A DNA stretch of 7,945 nucleotides from an uncultured bacterium. Its GTDB lineage: Bacteria; Bacteroidota; Bacteroidia; Chitinophagales; Chitinophagaceae. The notes beneath the pieces were generated by a model that ran no database searches, was not told the origin of the DNA, and saw only the letters and a program-made list of their open reading frames with translations. Shown piece after piece: positions 1-6,197 of this stretch; position 1 is the first letter of the stretch; each line of letters begins with the position of its first letter. The position numbers and the translations under genes are program-made. The stretch is from NCBI GenBank assembly GCA_903957405.1, contig CAJBPC010000789.1, forward strand, positions 1 through 7,945. Reading direction: 5' to 3'.

Positions 1-2
1 CC

Positions 3-1130
3 AATCTCAGCAATGCCGGCAGCATCTCCGGCGCCGGAAAGCTGACCATGGGCGGGAGTTCCGCCCAGACGATCTCGGGCACGGGCACGGTCTCTAACCT
101 GGAGATCAACAACAGCACAGGCGTGGCCATCACCTCCGGTGCGGGCAACATGTTGACCCTCACCGGCAGGCTCACTCCGACGGCCGGCACACTGACGACC
201 AATGGCAACCTGACCCTGCGCAGCAATGCAAGTGGCACGGCCAGGGTGGGTGCAGGTCACGCATCGGGCGGATACATCAGCGGGAATGTCGTCACACAGC
301 GGCACCTCACCATGCTCACAGGCTCGAGTCGCAACGGACGTGCGTGGAGACTCGTGACGATCCCGGTCACGGGTACGGGCACCCTGCGTGATGTCTTCAT
401 GGCCGGGCAGTCGGGTGCCGACTTAACGGTTTCGGGTAACCGAAGCACGCAACCCAGTGATCTCGGCACGGTCGTCATCGGCCACAATCAGCCGAGTGCC
501 GCCACCGCCAACGGACTTGGCTACGACTGGATCGGCATCGCCGGTCAGGTGAGCAGTCTGAGATATTATCAACAGAGCGCCACCAGTGGCTCCTTCGCCT
601 CGAGTCAGGTGCCTTCACTCCTCACAACTTATACGGCGGCGGATCAGGGGTACATGATCTTCGCCCGCGGCGACAGGCAGCAGGAATACAATGGTACGGG
701 CAATGCGTCCACCACCACGCTTCAGGCGACCGGTGCACTCCGGCAGGGGACGGTCAGCGTCTCGATCCCGGCCCTGGCATCTGCTGGCTATGTGCTGGTG
801 GGCAATCCCTACATGGCGCTGCTCGACATGGAAAAAGTGTTCGTCGATGCTGTCAATACGGGAGTCATCGAAAGCACGGTGTACATCTGGGATGCCAATA
901 TTGACGGAAACTTGCTCAAACAAGGCGCCTACCGGGCAGTGACACGCAATGGCGTGAACGACTGGACGGCTACAGGTGCAGGCGCCAATCCTCAGTACAT
1001 CGAGAGCGGCAGTGCCTTCTTCGTGAAGCCTTCGTCCAGCGGCGGCACGCTGAGCATCAAAGAATCGCACAAGGTGGACGGCACGCCGGGCATTGCGCCA
1101 CACAGCAGCATGACCGATGGTCCTTCGTGA
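3..1130 (+). CDS. T9SS-type beta-repeat surface protein, upstream part (5' partial, ends at premature TGA)
   Basis: The frame is open from the left edge (base 3), so the real start lies outside the window; the ATG at 48 is internal. About the first 85 codons are low-complexity, rich in Gly, Ser, Thr and Asn, with repeats such as TISGTGTVSNLEINNS and LTTNGNLTLRSNASG. This is the beta-helix-like style of large secreted Bacteroidota proteins. Next come GGYISGNV and AWRLVTIPV, then a globular part with YVLVGNPYMALLDMEKVF and SGSAFFVKP, a pattern I know from C-terminal portions of such proteins. The frame ends at TGA 1128-1130, but the same frame continues without another stop to 1871, where the sorting domain lies. 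As it stands the product would lack that domain and should not be exported by the T9SS or fixed to the surface. Ligand and role (adhesion, matrix) are unknown. Most likely one gene with the downstream piece, broken or misread. Confidence 0.85.
   Translation, partial: NLSNAGSISGAGKLTMGGSSAQTISGTGTVSNLEINNSTGVAITSGAGNMLTLTGRLTPTAGTLTTNGNLTLRSNASGTARVGAGHASGGYISGNVVTQRHLTMLTGSSRNGRAWRLVTIPVTGTGTLRDVFMAGQSGADLTVSGNRSTQPSDLGTVVIGHNQPSAATANGLGYDWIGIAGQVSSLRYYQQSATSGSFASSQVPSLLTTYTAADQGYMIFARGDRQQEYNGTGNASTTTLQATGALRQGTVSVSIPALASAGYVLVGNPYMALLDMEKVFVDAVNTGVIESTVYIWDANIDGNLLKQGAYRAVTRNGVNDWTATGAGANPQYIESGSAFFVKPSSSGGTLSIKESHKVDGTPGIAPHSSMTDGPS
1128..1130 (+). other. In-frame TGA splitting the T9SS protein gene
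   Basis: The reading frame goes ...DGPS, TGA, LFINLEVTDTTNRRLVDG... with no change of frame. Protein-like sequence resumes directly after the stop. A CGA (Arg) to TGA transition would explain it, and RLFINL would fit this position. It could be a genuine nonsense mutation or a base-call error; nothing here suggests programmed recoding. Confidence 0.85.
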
Positions 1131-1175
1131 CTGTTCATCAACCTCGAGGTAACGGATACGACTAACCGAAGACTG

Positions 1176-1871
1176 GTGGACGGCGCCGTCGCCTTCTTCG
1201 ATGCAAACTATAGGGATGGCCTGGGTGATGCGGTGGACATCGAGCCGATGACAAATCTCACGGCAGGTTCCATCACGCTGCGTCAAGCAGGCAGAAGATT
1301 ATCGATGGATGGTCGACCCTGGCCGGCGGACAGCGCGGCACGCACCATTCCGGTGGACATGCGCAACCTGGGCAACGATGCCTATGTGCTGCGGATCATT
1401 GCGACCAACATGCGTAAAGAAGGCTTCACGGTCTGGCTGAAGGACCGGCACCTCAATAAGGAAACCGCGCTGAGAACTGACGACGAGACGCTGTATCCCT
1501 TCCGCCGCACGGGCGATCAGGGCATCGACAGCAGTCGCTTCGAGATCGTGTATCGCCTGTCGAAGCCTACGAACGCCGGCACGCTCACACCGGATGACGA
1601 AGTAGGCGGGATTGCGCCAAGACTTTATCCGAACCCTGCGAAGGCCGCTGAAGTCAAACTCTCGCTGGGCTCGCTGGCGCCGGGCCGCTACGAGGTGCAG
1701 GTGGTCGATATGTCGGGTCGATTGGTGCTGTCAAAATCACTCGAGCATCTTTCGGTGAAGGGAGAATACCGGTTCCAACAGGGTCGCAAGCTGGCCCCGG
1801 GAACGTACATCATCCGGGTAAGCGATATGCAACAACAACTGAAGGAAACGCTCCGCCTGGTGGTGGAGTAA
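1176..1871 (+). CDS. T9SS type A sorting domain fragment (downstream part of the disrupted surface protein)
   Basis: Same frame as the upstream part. The frame is open from 1131; the GTG at 1176 is only the first possible start and no ribosome site stands before it, so independent translation is doubtful. The first ~135 residues are a globular beta-rich segment (VDGAVAFFDANYRDGLGD, then RTIPVDMRNLGNDAYVLRI). Residues ~149-231 are a textbook T9SS C-terminal domain: RLYPNPAKAAEVKLSLG, then APGRYEVQVVDMSGRLV, then LAPGTYIIRVSD and a final LRLVVE. In this family the domain directs passage through the outer membrane by the T9SS and is cut off by the sortase PorU, leaving the cargo attached to A-LPS or released. 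The domain is intact, with no substitutions in the LYPNP, GRLV or GTYIIRV landmarks. That suggests recent disruption or a sequence error. Confidence 0.85.
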   Translation: MDGAVAFFDANYRDGLGDAVDIEPMTNLTAGSITLRQAGRRLSMDGRPWPADSAARTIPVDMRNLGNDAYVLRIIATNMRKEGFTVWLKDRHLNKETALRTDDETLYPFRRTGDQGIDSSRFEIVYRLSKPTNAGTLTPDDEVGGIAPRLYPNPAKAAEVKLSLGSLAPGRYEVQVVDMSGRLVLSKSLEHLSVKGEYRFQQGRKLAPGTYIIRVSDMQQQLKETLRLVVE

Positions 1872-1886
1872 TCATGAAAGAATCCG

Positions 1887-1936
1887 AGCGCAGGGCAGGG
1901 AGGACGCGGAGATCCGCCGAGTCTTTGTCCTGCGCT
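1887..1936 (+). repeat. Inverted repeat just before the small exported-peptide gene
   Basis: Perfect 8-base arms AGCGCAGG (1887-1894) and CCTGCGCT (1929-1936) enclose 34 bases that themselves hold a small hairpin, GCGG (1906-1909) with CCGC (1914-1917). The right arm ends two bases before the ATG at 1939. It could be a leader structure controlling translation or a weak terminator of the upstream gene. There is no T-run after it, so I prefer a leader structure. Confidence 0.35.
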
Positions 1937-1938
1937 AC

Positions 1939-2127
1939 ATGAAAAAAATCAAAACAATGAAAAAGCTCATCACGATAATCCTGCTGGTCATACATTTCAA
2001 CGCCTTCTCCCAGGACGCACCTTCAGACGGGGACGGTACAGTACCCGTCGACGGTGGCATCACGCTGCTGCTGGCAGCTGGGGCGGCCTATGCGTGGCGC
2101 AGGCTTTGCCGAAAGGACGTGCATTGA
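1939..2127 (+). CDS. Short exported protein with PID-CTERM-like sorting tail
   Basis: The 62-residue product has two recognisable ends and almost nothing between. Residues 1-25 are a signal peptide: a basic start (MKKIKTMKK), hydrophobic ITIILLVIHF, and a small-residue end NAFSQ. Residues 26-34 are an acidic, Gly-rich linker. Residues 35-40 are VPVDGG, followed by a hydrophobic stretch ITLLLAAGAAYAW and a basic tail RRLCRK. The PxDGG + transmembrane + basic tail layout matches the short Bacteroidota proteins annotated as PID-CTERM protein-sorting domain proteins, thought by analogy with PEP-CTERM to be exosortase substrates; that processing is inferred. The start could instead be the second ATG at 1957 (MKKLITI), which also gives a good signal peptide. 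No strong ribosome site is seen for either. It follows the T9SS gene by 67 bases on the same strand and may share its transcript. Confidence 0.75.
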   Translation: MKKIKTMKKLITIILLVIHFNAFSQDAPSDGDGTVPVDGGITLLLAAGAAYAWRRLCRKDVH

Positions 2128-2404
2128 AAGTCAAAGCTCCTCACTGCCCACACAACCACACTCCATTGTCATCCTAAGCGAAGGACCTGGCCTGTTGGCT
2201 GTTCTGTTTCGCATGTGTTGACCCTGGTATCCATTTTGTACAACGCATGCATCATCAATGTTTTTCAATACAATCGCCGCTTTCTTTTTATAGCGCATCA
2301 AACATCTTTTCCTGAAAAGGAGTTATACTTGTCAGATCTCCGTTCTTTCATCTGAAACCGTTATTCGGCAGGGTGTCAAAGAAAGGGAAGAACCACCCCT
2401 AAAA
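2128..2404. other. Intergenic region upstream of the photolyase gene
   Basis: No gene is seen in these 277 bases. They presumably hold the photolyase promoter, but no good match to the Bacteroidetes consensus stands out. TATACTTG at 2324-2331 is one base off TAnnTTTG but lacks a TTTG about 20 bases upstream. TTTG at 2235-2238 with AATGTTTT at 2257-2264 has an acceptable 18-base spacer but a poor -7. The 2270-2310 part is T-rich. No clear terminator hairpin was found for the small gene ending at 2127. Confidence 0.4.
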
Positions 2405-3895
2405 ATGGAAGTACGCGGCCCTGTCAATCTCGTATGGATCAAGCGCGACTTGCGCACGCAGGACCATCGTCCATTTCAGGAGGCTGAACGCTTAGGGTTG
2501 CCCTATCTGCCGATCTTTTTGTTTGAGCCTTCGATGATGCAGTTGCCGGATTACGACGAACGCCACGGGCGCTTTCAGTTGCAATCCCTGCTCGATATGC
2601 AGCAACAGCTTGCCCCTTTCGGTCGTGCGATCGAGGTCTTCCAAGGCGAATCGCTGCCCGTCTTCGCATGGTTGTTGCGAACGTACCGGATCGCTCGGGT
2701 ATTCTCCTATCAGGAGTCGGGCATCCTGGAAACCTGGGAACGTGACAAGGCAGTGAGCTCCTTGCTGCAAAGCCATGGCGTAGGATGGACGCAGTTTCGC
2801 CGCAACGGGGTGCAGCGCGGGATACGCGACCGTTCGGCCTGGGATGCCCGATGGGCGTCACATATCGACGCACCCGTCATTGCCAACAACTATTCAGCAT
2901 GCAACCTGATCCGGTCACCGCATCCCTTTGAACTTTCTCCGGAGCTCGTCCATCGCTGGTCCATTCCCGACCCTCGGATGCAGAAAGGTGGGGAATCGAC
3001 GGGACTTCGGTATCTGCATTCTTTCCTGAGCGAACGTCATGCGGGCTACCATCTGCATATTTCGAAGCCGGAGGCCAGCCGCCTGTCCTGCAGCCGGCTT
3101 TCTCCCTACCTGTCATGGGGTAATCTCTCTGTCCGGCAGGTCTTCCAGGAAAGCGTCCAATGGAACGCAACCCCGCTGAAGCCCAGGGCCATCCAGGCGT
3201 TTCGGACGCGTTTGATGTGGCACGACCACTTCGTTCAGAAGTTCGAGCAGGACTGCTCCTATGCATTCCGGGCTGTGAATAGTGCTTATCGAAATCTGCC
3301 TGCGGGCAACGACCCGCAAAGACTGCAAGCATGGATGCAGGGTCGGACGGGCTATCCGCTCGTGGATGCGGCGATGCGGGCCGTCCAGGCCACGGGCTGG
3401 ATCAATTTTCGGATGCGGGCGATGCTCGTGAGTTTCCTGACCCATCGGCTCGACATCGACTGGAGGCTGGGCGTACACCATCTGGCTTGCTGCTTTCTGG
3501 ATTACGAGCCGGGCATCCATTATCCACAGTTCCAGATGCAGGCCGGCACGACGGGTGCCAATACCCTCCGCGTTTACAACCCTGTGAAGAACGGACAGGC
3601 ACATGACCCGCAAGGGGTATTCGTGCGAAAATGGGTCCCGGAGATCGGGATGCTGCCCGATGAGCTACTACACCAGCCCTGGATGCTTACGCCCATGGAG
3701 GGCGCATTTTACGGCTTCGAACCGGGTGTTTCCTATCCCCATCCCGTCGTACCTCCGGAGACCGGCAGCAAGCTGATGGTCGATCGCCTCTGGGAGATTA
3801 GACACACGCGGGAGGCCCGGATGGAGGTGCAGCGCGTAGTGAAGACGCACAGCCGGCCGAAGAAGAAGCCTGACAGTGATCCTCGAAGCCGATGA
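2405..3895 (+). CDS. Photolyase/cryptochrome family FAD protein
   Basis: A 496-residue, full-length member of the DNA photolyase/cryptochrome family; members bind FAD and use blue light to repair pyrimidine dimers or to signal. The N-terminal Rossmann-like antenna domain opens with VNLVWIKRDLRTQDHRPF (residues 7-24). The FAD domain shows STGLRYLHSFL (198-208), SRLSPYLSWGNLSVRQVF (230-247), WHDHF (272-276), LQAWMQGRTGYPLVDAAM (307-324), GWINFRMRAM (331-340), and DYEPGIHYPQFQMQAG (366-381) before RVYNP and DPQGVFVRKWVPEI. A basic tail (RPKKKP) closes it. The EPGIHYPQFQMQAG version is not the ANNGGWQWAAS of classical class I CPD photolyases. By a gapless hand alignment to E. coli PhrB from memory, W382 becomes F376, N378 becomes H372, W306 becomes A300, and W359 is kept as W353. 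It is not an FeS-type photolyase and not an obvious cry-DASH. Repair specificity is therefore open and no gene symbol is given. The ATG is at 2405; upstream AGGGAAG (2385-2391) is a weak ribosome site. Confidence 0.93.
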   Translation: MEVRGPVNLVWIKRDLRTQDHRPFQEAERLGLPYLPIFLFEPSMMQLPDYDERHGRFQLQSLLDMQQQLAPFGRAIEVFQGESLPVFAWLLRTYRIARVFSYQESGILETWERDKAVSSLLQSHGVGWTQFRRNGVQRGIRDRSAWDARWASHIDAPVIANNYSACNLIRSPHPFELSPELVHRWSIPDPRMQKGGESTGLRYLHSFLSERHAGYHLHISKPEASRLSCSRLSPYLSWGNLSVRQVFQESVQWNATPLKPRAIQAFRTRLMWHDHFVQKFEQDCSYAFRAVNSAYRNLPAGNDPQRLQAWMQGRTGYPLVDAAMRAVQATGWINFRMRAMLVSFLTHRLDIDWRLGVHHLACCFLDYEPGIHYPQFQMQAGTTGANTLRVYNPVKNGQAHDPQGVFVRKWVPEIGMLPDELLHQPWMLTPMEGAFYGFEPGVSYPHPVVPPETGSKLMVDRLWEIRHTREARMEVQRVVKTHSRPKKKPDSDPRSR

Positions 3896-3908
3896 GATCC
3901 CAATGTAC

Positions 3909-4568
3909 TCAGGAAGTTTTAAACTGTCGATGGGAGCCGTCGCAGCCGGGCATCCGCTTCGACATTCCGCAGACACAGTCGTTCATGCCCTTTCCTTCGA
4001 GTATGCGTGACCGGTACTTGTCGATTCGGGTGAAGCGCGTGGATGGCGTCTTAGTGGCGGTGAAAAATATCAGATAAGCGCGCTGTCGTCCGGGTGTAAG
4101 GGTCTGAAAGGAATGTTCGAAGGCAGGATCTTCCTGAAAACGAATCAACAATTCTTGCGGTAGGGGGATGTGGGTATCCTCCGGTCGATTTTCGACCTTG
4201 CGACCGGCTTGCGCATGGCGGATGGTTTCGCGTACAAATGCCTTGATGCGATCCGCCTTTATCCGGATATCGTCGGCATCAGTGAAACGGAGGAAGCGGA
4301 CCGACATGGAGTGTTCCCCCGGTCGGACGAGCCAACCCTCCGGATCCTCCAGCAGCGAGCCATTTAGGAAACTCATCACGGCGACATCTTTGAAATTCCC
4401 CAGGATGATCTGGTTGGTGCCGTCGAACGTGTAGCAGGGCTGTCGCCATTTCCAGTCTTCGGTCAGGCCGCAGTCCAGGAGGATCTCCCGCATGGCCGAT
4501 GTCTCGGCCTTCCAGCGGTCGAGCGCTTGGATATAGGCATCTACCTGCGGATGCTTGAAATATGTCAT
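3909..4568 (-). CDS. DUF1801/YdeI family protein with C-terminal CDGSH iron-sulfur motif
   Basis: A 219-residue protein read leftward from ATG 4566-4568. Residues ~15-125 resemble DUF1801 (YdhG-like fold: WKWRQPCYTFDGTNQIILG, VAVMSFLNGSLLEDPEG, SVRFLRFTDADDIRI). Residues ~133-195 resemble the YdeI/OmpD-associated (OmdA) domain: IPLPQELLIRFQEDPAFEHS, LTPGRQRAYLIFF and TRFTRIDKYRSRILEGKG. The end is CVCGMSKRMPGCDGSH (residues 198-213), an exact match to the CDGSH pattern C-x-C-x2-S-x3-P-x-C-D-G-S-H. In that family Cys198, Cys200, Cys209 and His213 would hold a [2Fe-2S] cluster. Classical CDGSH proteins act in redox sensing and Fe-S handling; the role here is unproven. No signal peptide, so probably cytoplasmic. 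It converges on the photolyase gene with 13 bases between the stops and no terminator hairpin there, so the two transcripts probably overlap. Confidence 0.85.
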   Translation of the reverse strand: MTYFKHPQVDAYIQALDRWKAETSAMREILLDCGLTEDWKWRQPCYTFDGTNQIILGNFKDVAVMSFLNGSLLEDPEGWLVRPGEHSMSVRFLRFTDADDIRIKADRIKAFVRETIRHAQAGRKVENRPEDTHIPLPQELLIRFQEDPAFEHSFQTLTPGRQRAYLIFFTATKTPSTRFTRIDKYRSRILEGKGMNDCVCGMSKRMPGCDGSHRQFKTS

Positions 4569-4594
4569 AGTCGTGTGGGGTGAATGTGTATCCC

Positions 4595-4624
4595 CAAAAA
4601 TTTCATTGACAATTTCGGATAAAA
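4595..4624 (-). promoter_or_regulatory. Candidate Bacteroidetes-type promoter of the YdeI/CDGSH gene
   Basis: On the minus strand AATTTTTG (4602-4595) is one base from the -7 consensus TAnnTTTG. TTTT (4624-4621) stands 18 bases upstream, in place of the -33 TTTG. The -7 box lies about 27 bases before the ATG at 4568, a normal leader length. Placed by eye; the region is AT-rich, so a chance match is possible. Confidence 0.3.
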
Positions 4625-4667
4625 GTTTGAGACATTTTGGTGTTATGTCATATAGGGTATGGGTATA

Positions 4668-4748
4668 TCAATATCTTTTTTTGAACTTTTCTGGAGAACG
4701 TATTCCAAGGGAGCCATGCTTACGCTCGTTGCTGTGCGTTTCGTCATA
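4668..4748 (-). pseudogene. Remnant of an IS3-type transposase C-terminus
   Basis: Read leftward, the last codons before a TGA at 4670-4668 give HSNERKHGSLGIRSPEKF and then KKRY. This closely follows the end of IS3-family OrfB / rve integrase cores, usually of the form YNxERxHxSLGxxSPxEF. Only ~25 codons match. Upstream on the same strand neither this frame nor the other two shows the DDE residues or other transposase blocks, so the element is truncated and decayed. I could not identify terminal inverted repeats or target duplications. The short match means chance resemblance cannot be fully excluded. Confidence 0.5.
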
Positions 4749-5276
4749 TCGGTACAAAACCATCTTTGCAGGAGGGACGATTCGAATTCGAACTTGTCCA
4801 CTTCTTCTCTTTGTACAATGCGATGGAGGGTCCCGATGCTGAGTTCTCCGGTAGGTTGGCCGCATGGGTAAACTACGGTAGGCCACCCTTTTCTTAGAGG
4901 AAATTGCGGACCGGCATGGAAGAAAAATGTGATCCACTGTCATGGCAAATAGTGAATCTGGCTATTCGGCATGACAAAATAAGCAGTGACCGCAGCAACA
5001 TTGTGATGAAACCCTTTTATTTCAAGCATTGGCGTACATTTTTTATAGTCAGAGCAACAGCACTCCCCGCTCAGGAACTCCTAGGTTTCCGTGACGACTG
5101 CTCTTTTGCCAATGACCTGCCCCGAGGTTATAAGGGTCGTTTCGCTGAGCCTGCGGCCAGGTTTTTGATATGAGCGATGGTCATACATGAGCTCTTGGGT
5201 ATGGATGCCTACTTGCGCAAGATCGACGTGTTCCGCATCTGCGTATCTCATGTCACACTTGCCGCCTGCCATCGTT

Positions 5277-6197
5277 TCAGTTATTCAGGAATGCATGCCG
5301 GTATGCTGAAGGCGTCATGCCTGTTTTTGATTTGAACAGCCGGGAGAAATACTGCGGGTATTCGAAGCCGAGCGCATAGGCCAGTTCGCCCACGGTGGCG
5401 TTGCTGCCCAGCAGTTTGTTTTTTGCTTCTTCGATAAGGTAATGGTGGATATGATCCTGCGCGGTCAAGCCGGTTTCCCGTTTGAGCAGATCGCTGAGGT
5501 AGTCCGGGGTCAAGAAGAGTTTTTCCGCGAGCCTGCGCACCGAGGGAATGCCCTGTATCCCTTCTGTAGCTTCTTGAAAACAGGCTTTCAGGGCAATTTC
5601 GAAAGCCTCCACCCGGATTTCATTGTGCGCTTTCCGGGAGATGAACTGCCGATCGTAACACCGCGCGCAATGGTTGAGCAGCTGGTCGATCATGGATGCG
5701 ATGAGGCGCTGCGTGTATGCGTCGATGTTATCTTCCAGTTCCGTCACCAGCGGACGCAGGCATTCCTTGAGGACATCCTGCTCGCGTGCGGAAAGGTGCA
5801 GGGCTTCCGATACCGAATAGGAGAAAAAAGTATATGCCCGCACCTCTTCCGCCAGTCTTGTGCCGCGCAGCAGGTCGGGATGGAAGAACAGGCCCCAACC
5901 TTCGGGTCTTTCCTTTGTCACCTGCGATTCATCCATGACGATCACCTGCCCGGGTGCGATGCAGATGAGGCTGCCCTGCTGGAAATCCAGTCGCGTCCGT
6001 CCATATCGGATGCTGTTCGGACAATGGTCCTTGAACATGACGGAGTAGAATCCTGCGCGGATGCGGGTCCCAGGCAGGCAGTTGTCCTGCATGCGGCTGA
6101 AATCCACCACGGCCACGAGCGGATGTCTGGTGATATGTCCCGGGAAGACTTTTTCCAGGTCGGAGATGGCATCGAGTTGAAGGATGGCTTCTGTCAT
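5277..6197 (-). CDS. AraC family transcriptional regulator
   Basis: A 306-residue protein with the standard AraC layout. Residues ~1-180 are a cupin-like sensor domain (VAVVDFSRM, IRAGFYSVMFK, FQQGSLICIAPGQVI, WGLFFHPDLL) that would bind an unknown effector. Residues ~205-306 are the double helix-turn-helix: the first around 218-240 (IPSVRRLAEKLFLTPDYLSDLL), the second around 268-290 (VGELAYALGFEYPQYFSRLF), with the hallmark FKSKTGMTPSAYR at 288-300. Length is normal. The start ATG (6197-6195) overlaps the stop of the upstream SDR gene as ATGA, so translation is probably coupled and this start is well supported. It likely controls its own operon, as many Bacteroidota AraC-SDR pairs appear to; the operator may be among the palindromes at 7078-7139. 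A frame on the opposite strand is long but only a shadow. Confidence 0.95.
   Translation of the reverse strand: MTEAILQLDAISDLEKVFPGHITRHPLVAVVDFSRMQDNCLPGTRIRAGFYSVMFKDHCPNSIRYGRTRLDFQQGSLICIAPGQVIVMDESQVTKERPEGWGLFFHPDLLRGTRLAEEVRAYTFFSYSVSEALHLSAREQDVLKECLRPLVTELEDNIDAYTQRLIASMIDQLLNHCARCYDRQFISRKAHNEIRVEAFEIALKACFQEATEGIQGIPSVRRLAEKLFLTPDYLSDLLKRETGLTAQDHIHHYLIEEAKNKLLGSNATVGELAYALGFEYPQYFSRLFKSKTGMTPSAYRHAFLNN

Larger units (their letters stand above)
4569..5276. other. Intergenic region with decayed mobile-element sequence
   Basis: About 700 bases separate the divergently placed YdeI start and AraC stop. The part up to roughly 5060 is clearly richer in A and T than the genes around it. 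Apart from the transposase-like end at 4668-4748, I recognise nothing. Short open frames exist on both strands, but none resembles a known protein or carries a convincing start. One on the minus strand (5272-5081, 63 codons) begins four bases after the AraC stop; it is unlike any family I know and is treated as unproven. No hairpin followed by a T-run was found for the AraC gene. Confidence 0.5.

Noticed and set aside
60..290. Gly/Ser/Thr repeats as a possible repeat array
   Set aside because: The similarity is at the protein level (beta-repeat protein); bases do not form regular direct repeats with spacers, so it is not a CRISPR or tandem DNA array.
1128..1130. TGA as selenocysteine or programmed recoding
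   Set aside because: No SECIS-like hairpin was recognised after the stop, the position is not catalytic, and surface proteins of this type are not known selenoproteins.
615..1286. A 223-codon open frame on the minus strand
   Set aside because: Antisense to the T9SS protein, Arg/His/Cys-rich product with no family resemblance; shadow frame.
4555..4943. Overlapping short frames on both strands in the AT-rich region
   Set aside because: Except for the last ~25 minus-strand codons that look like a transposase end, none resembles a protein family.
5081..5272. 63-codon minus-strand frame starting four bases after the AraC stop
   Set aside because: Position would suit a third operon gene, but there is no recognisable motif, ribosome site or clear coding bias. 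Kept only as a note in the intergenic entry.
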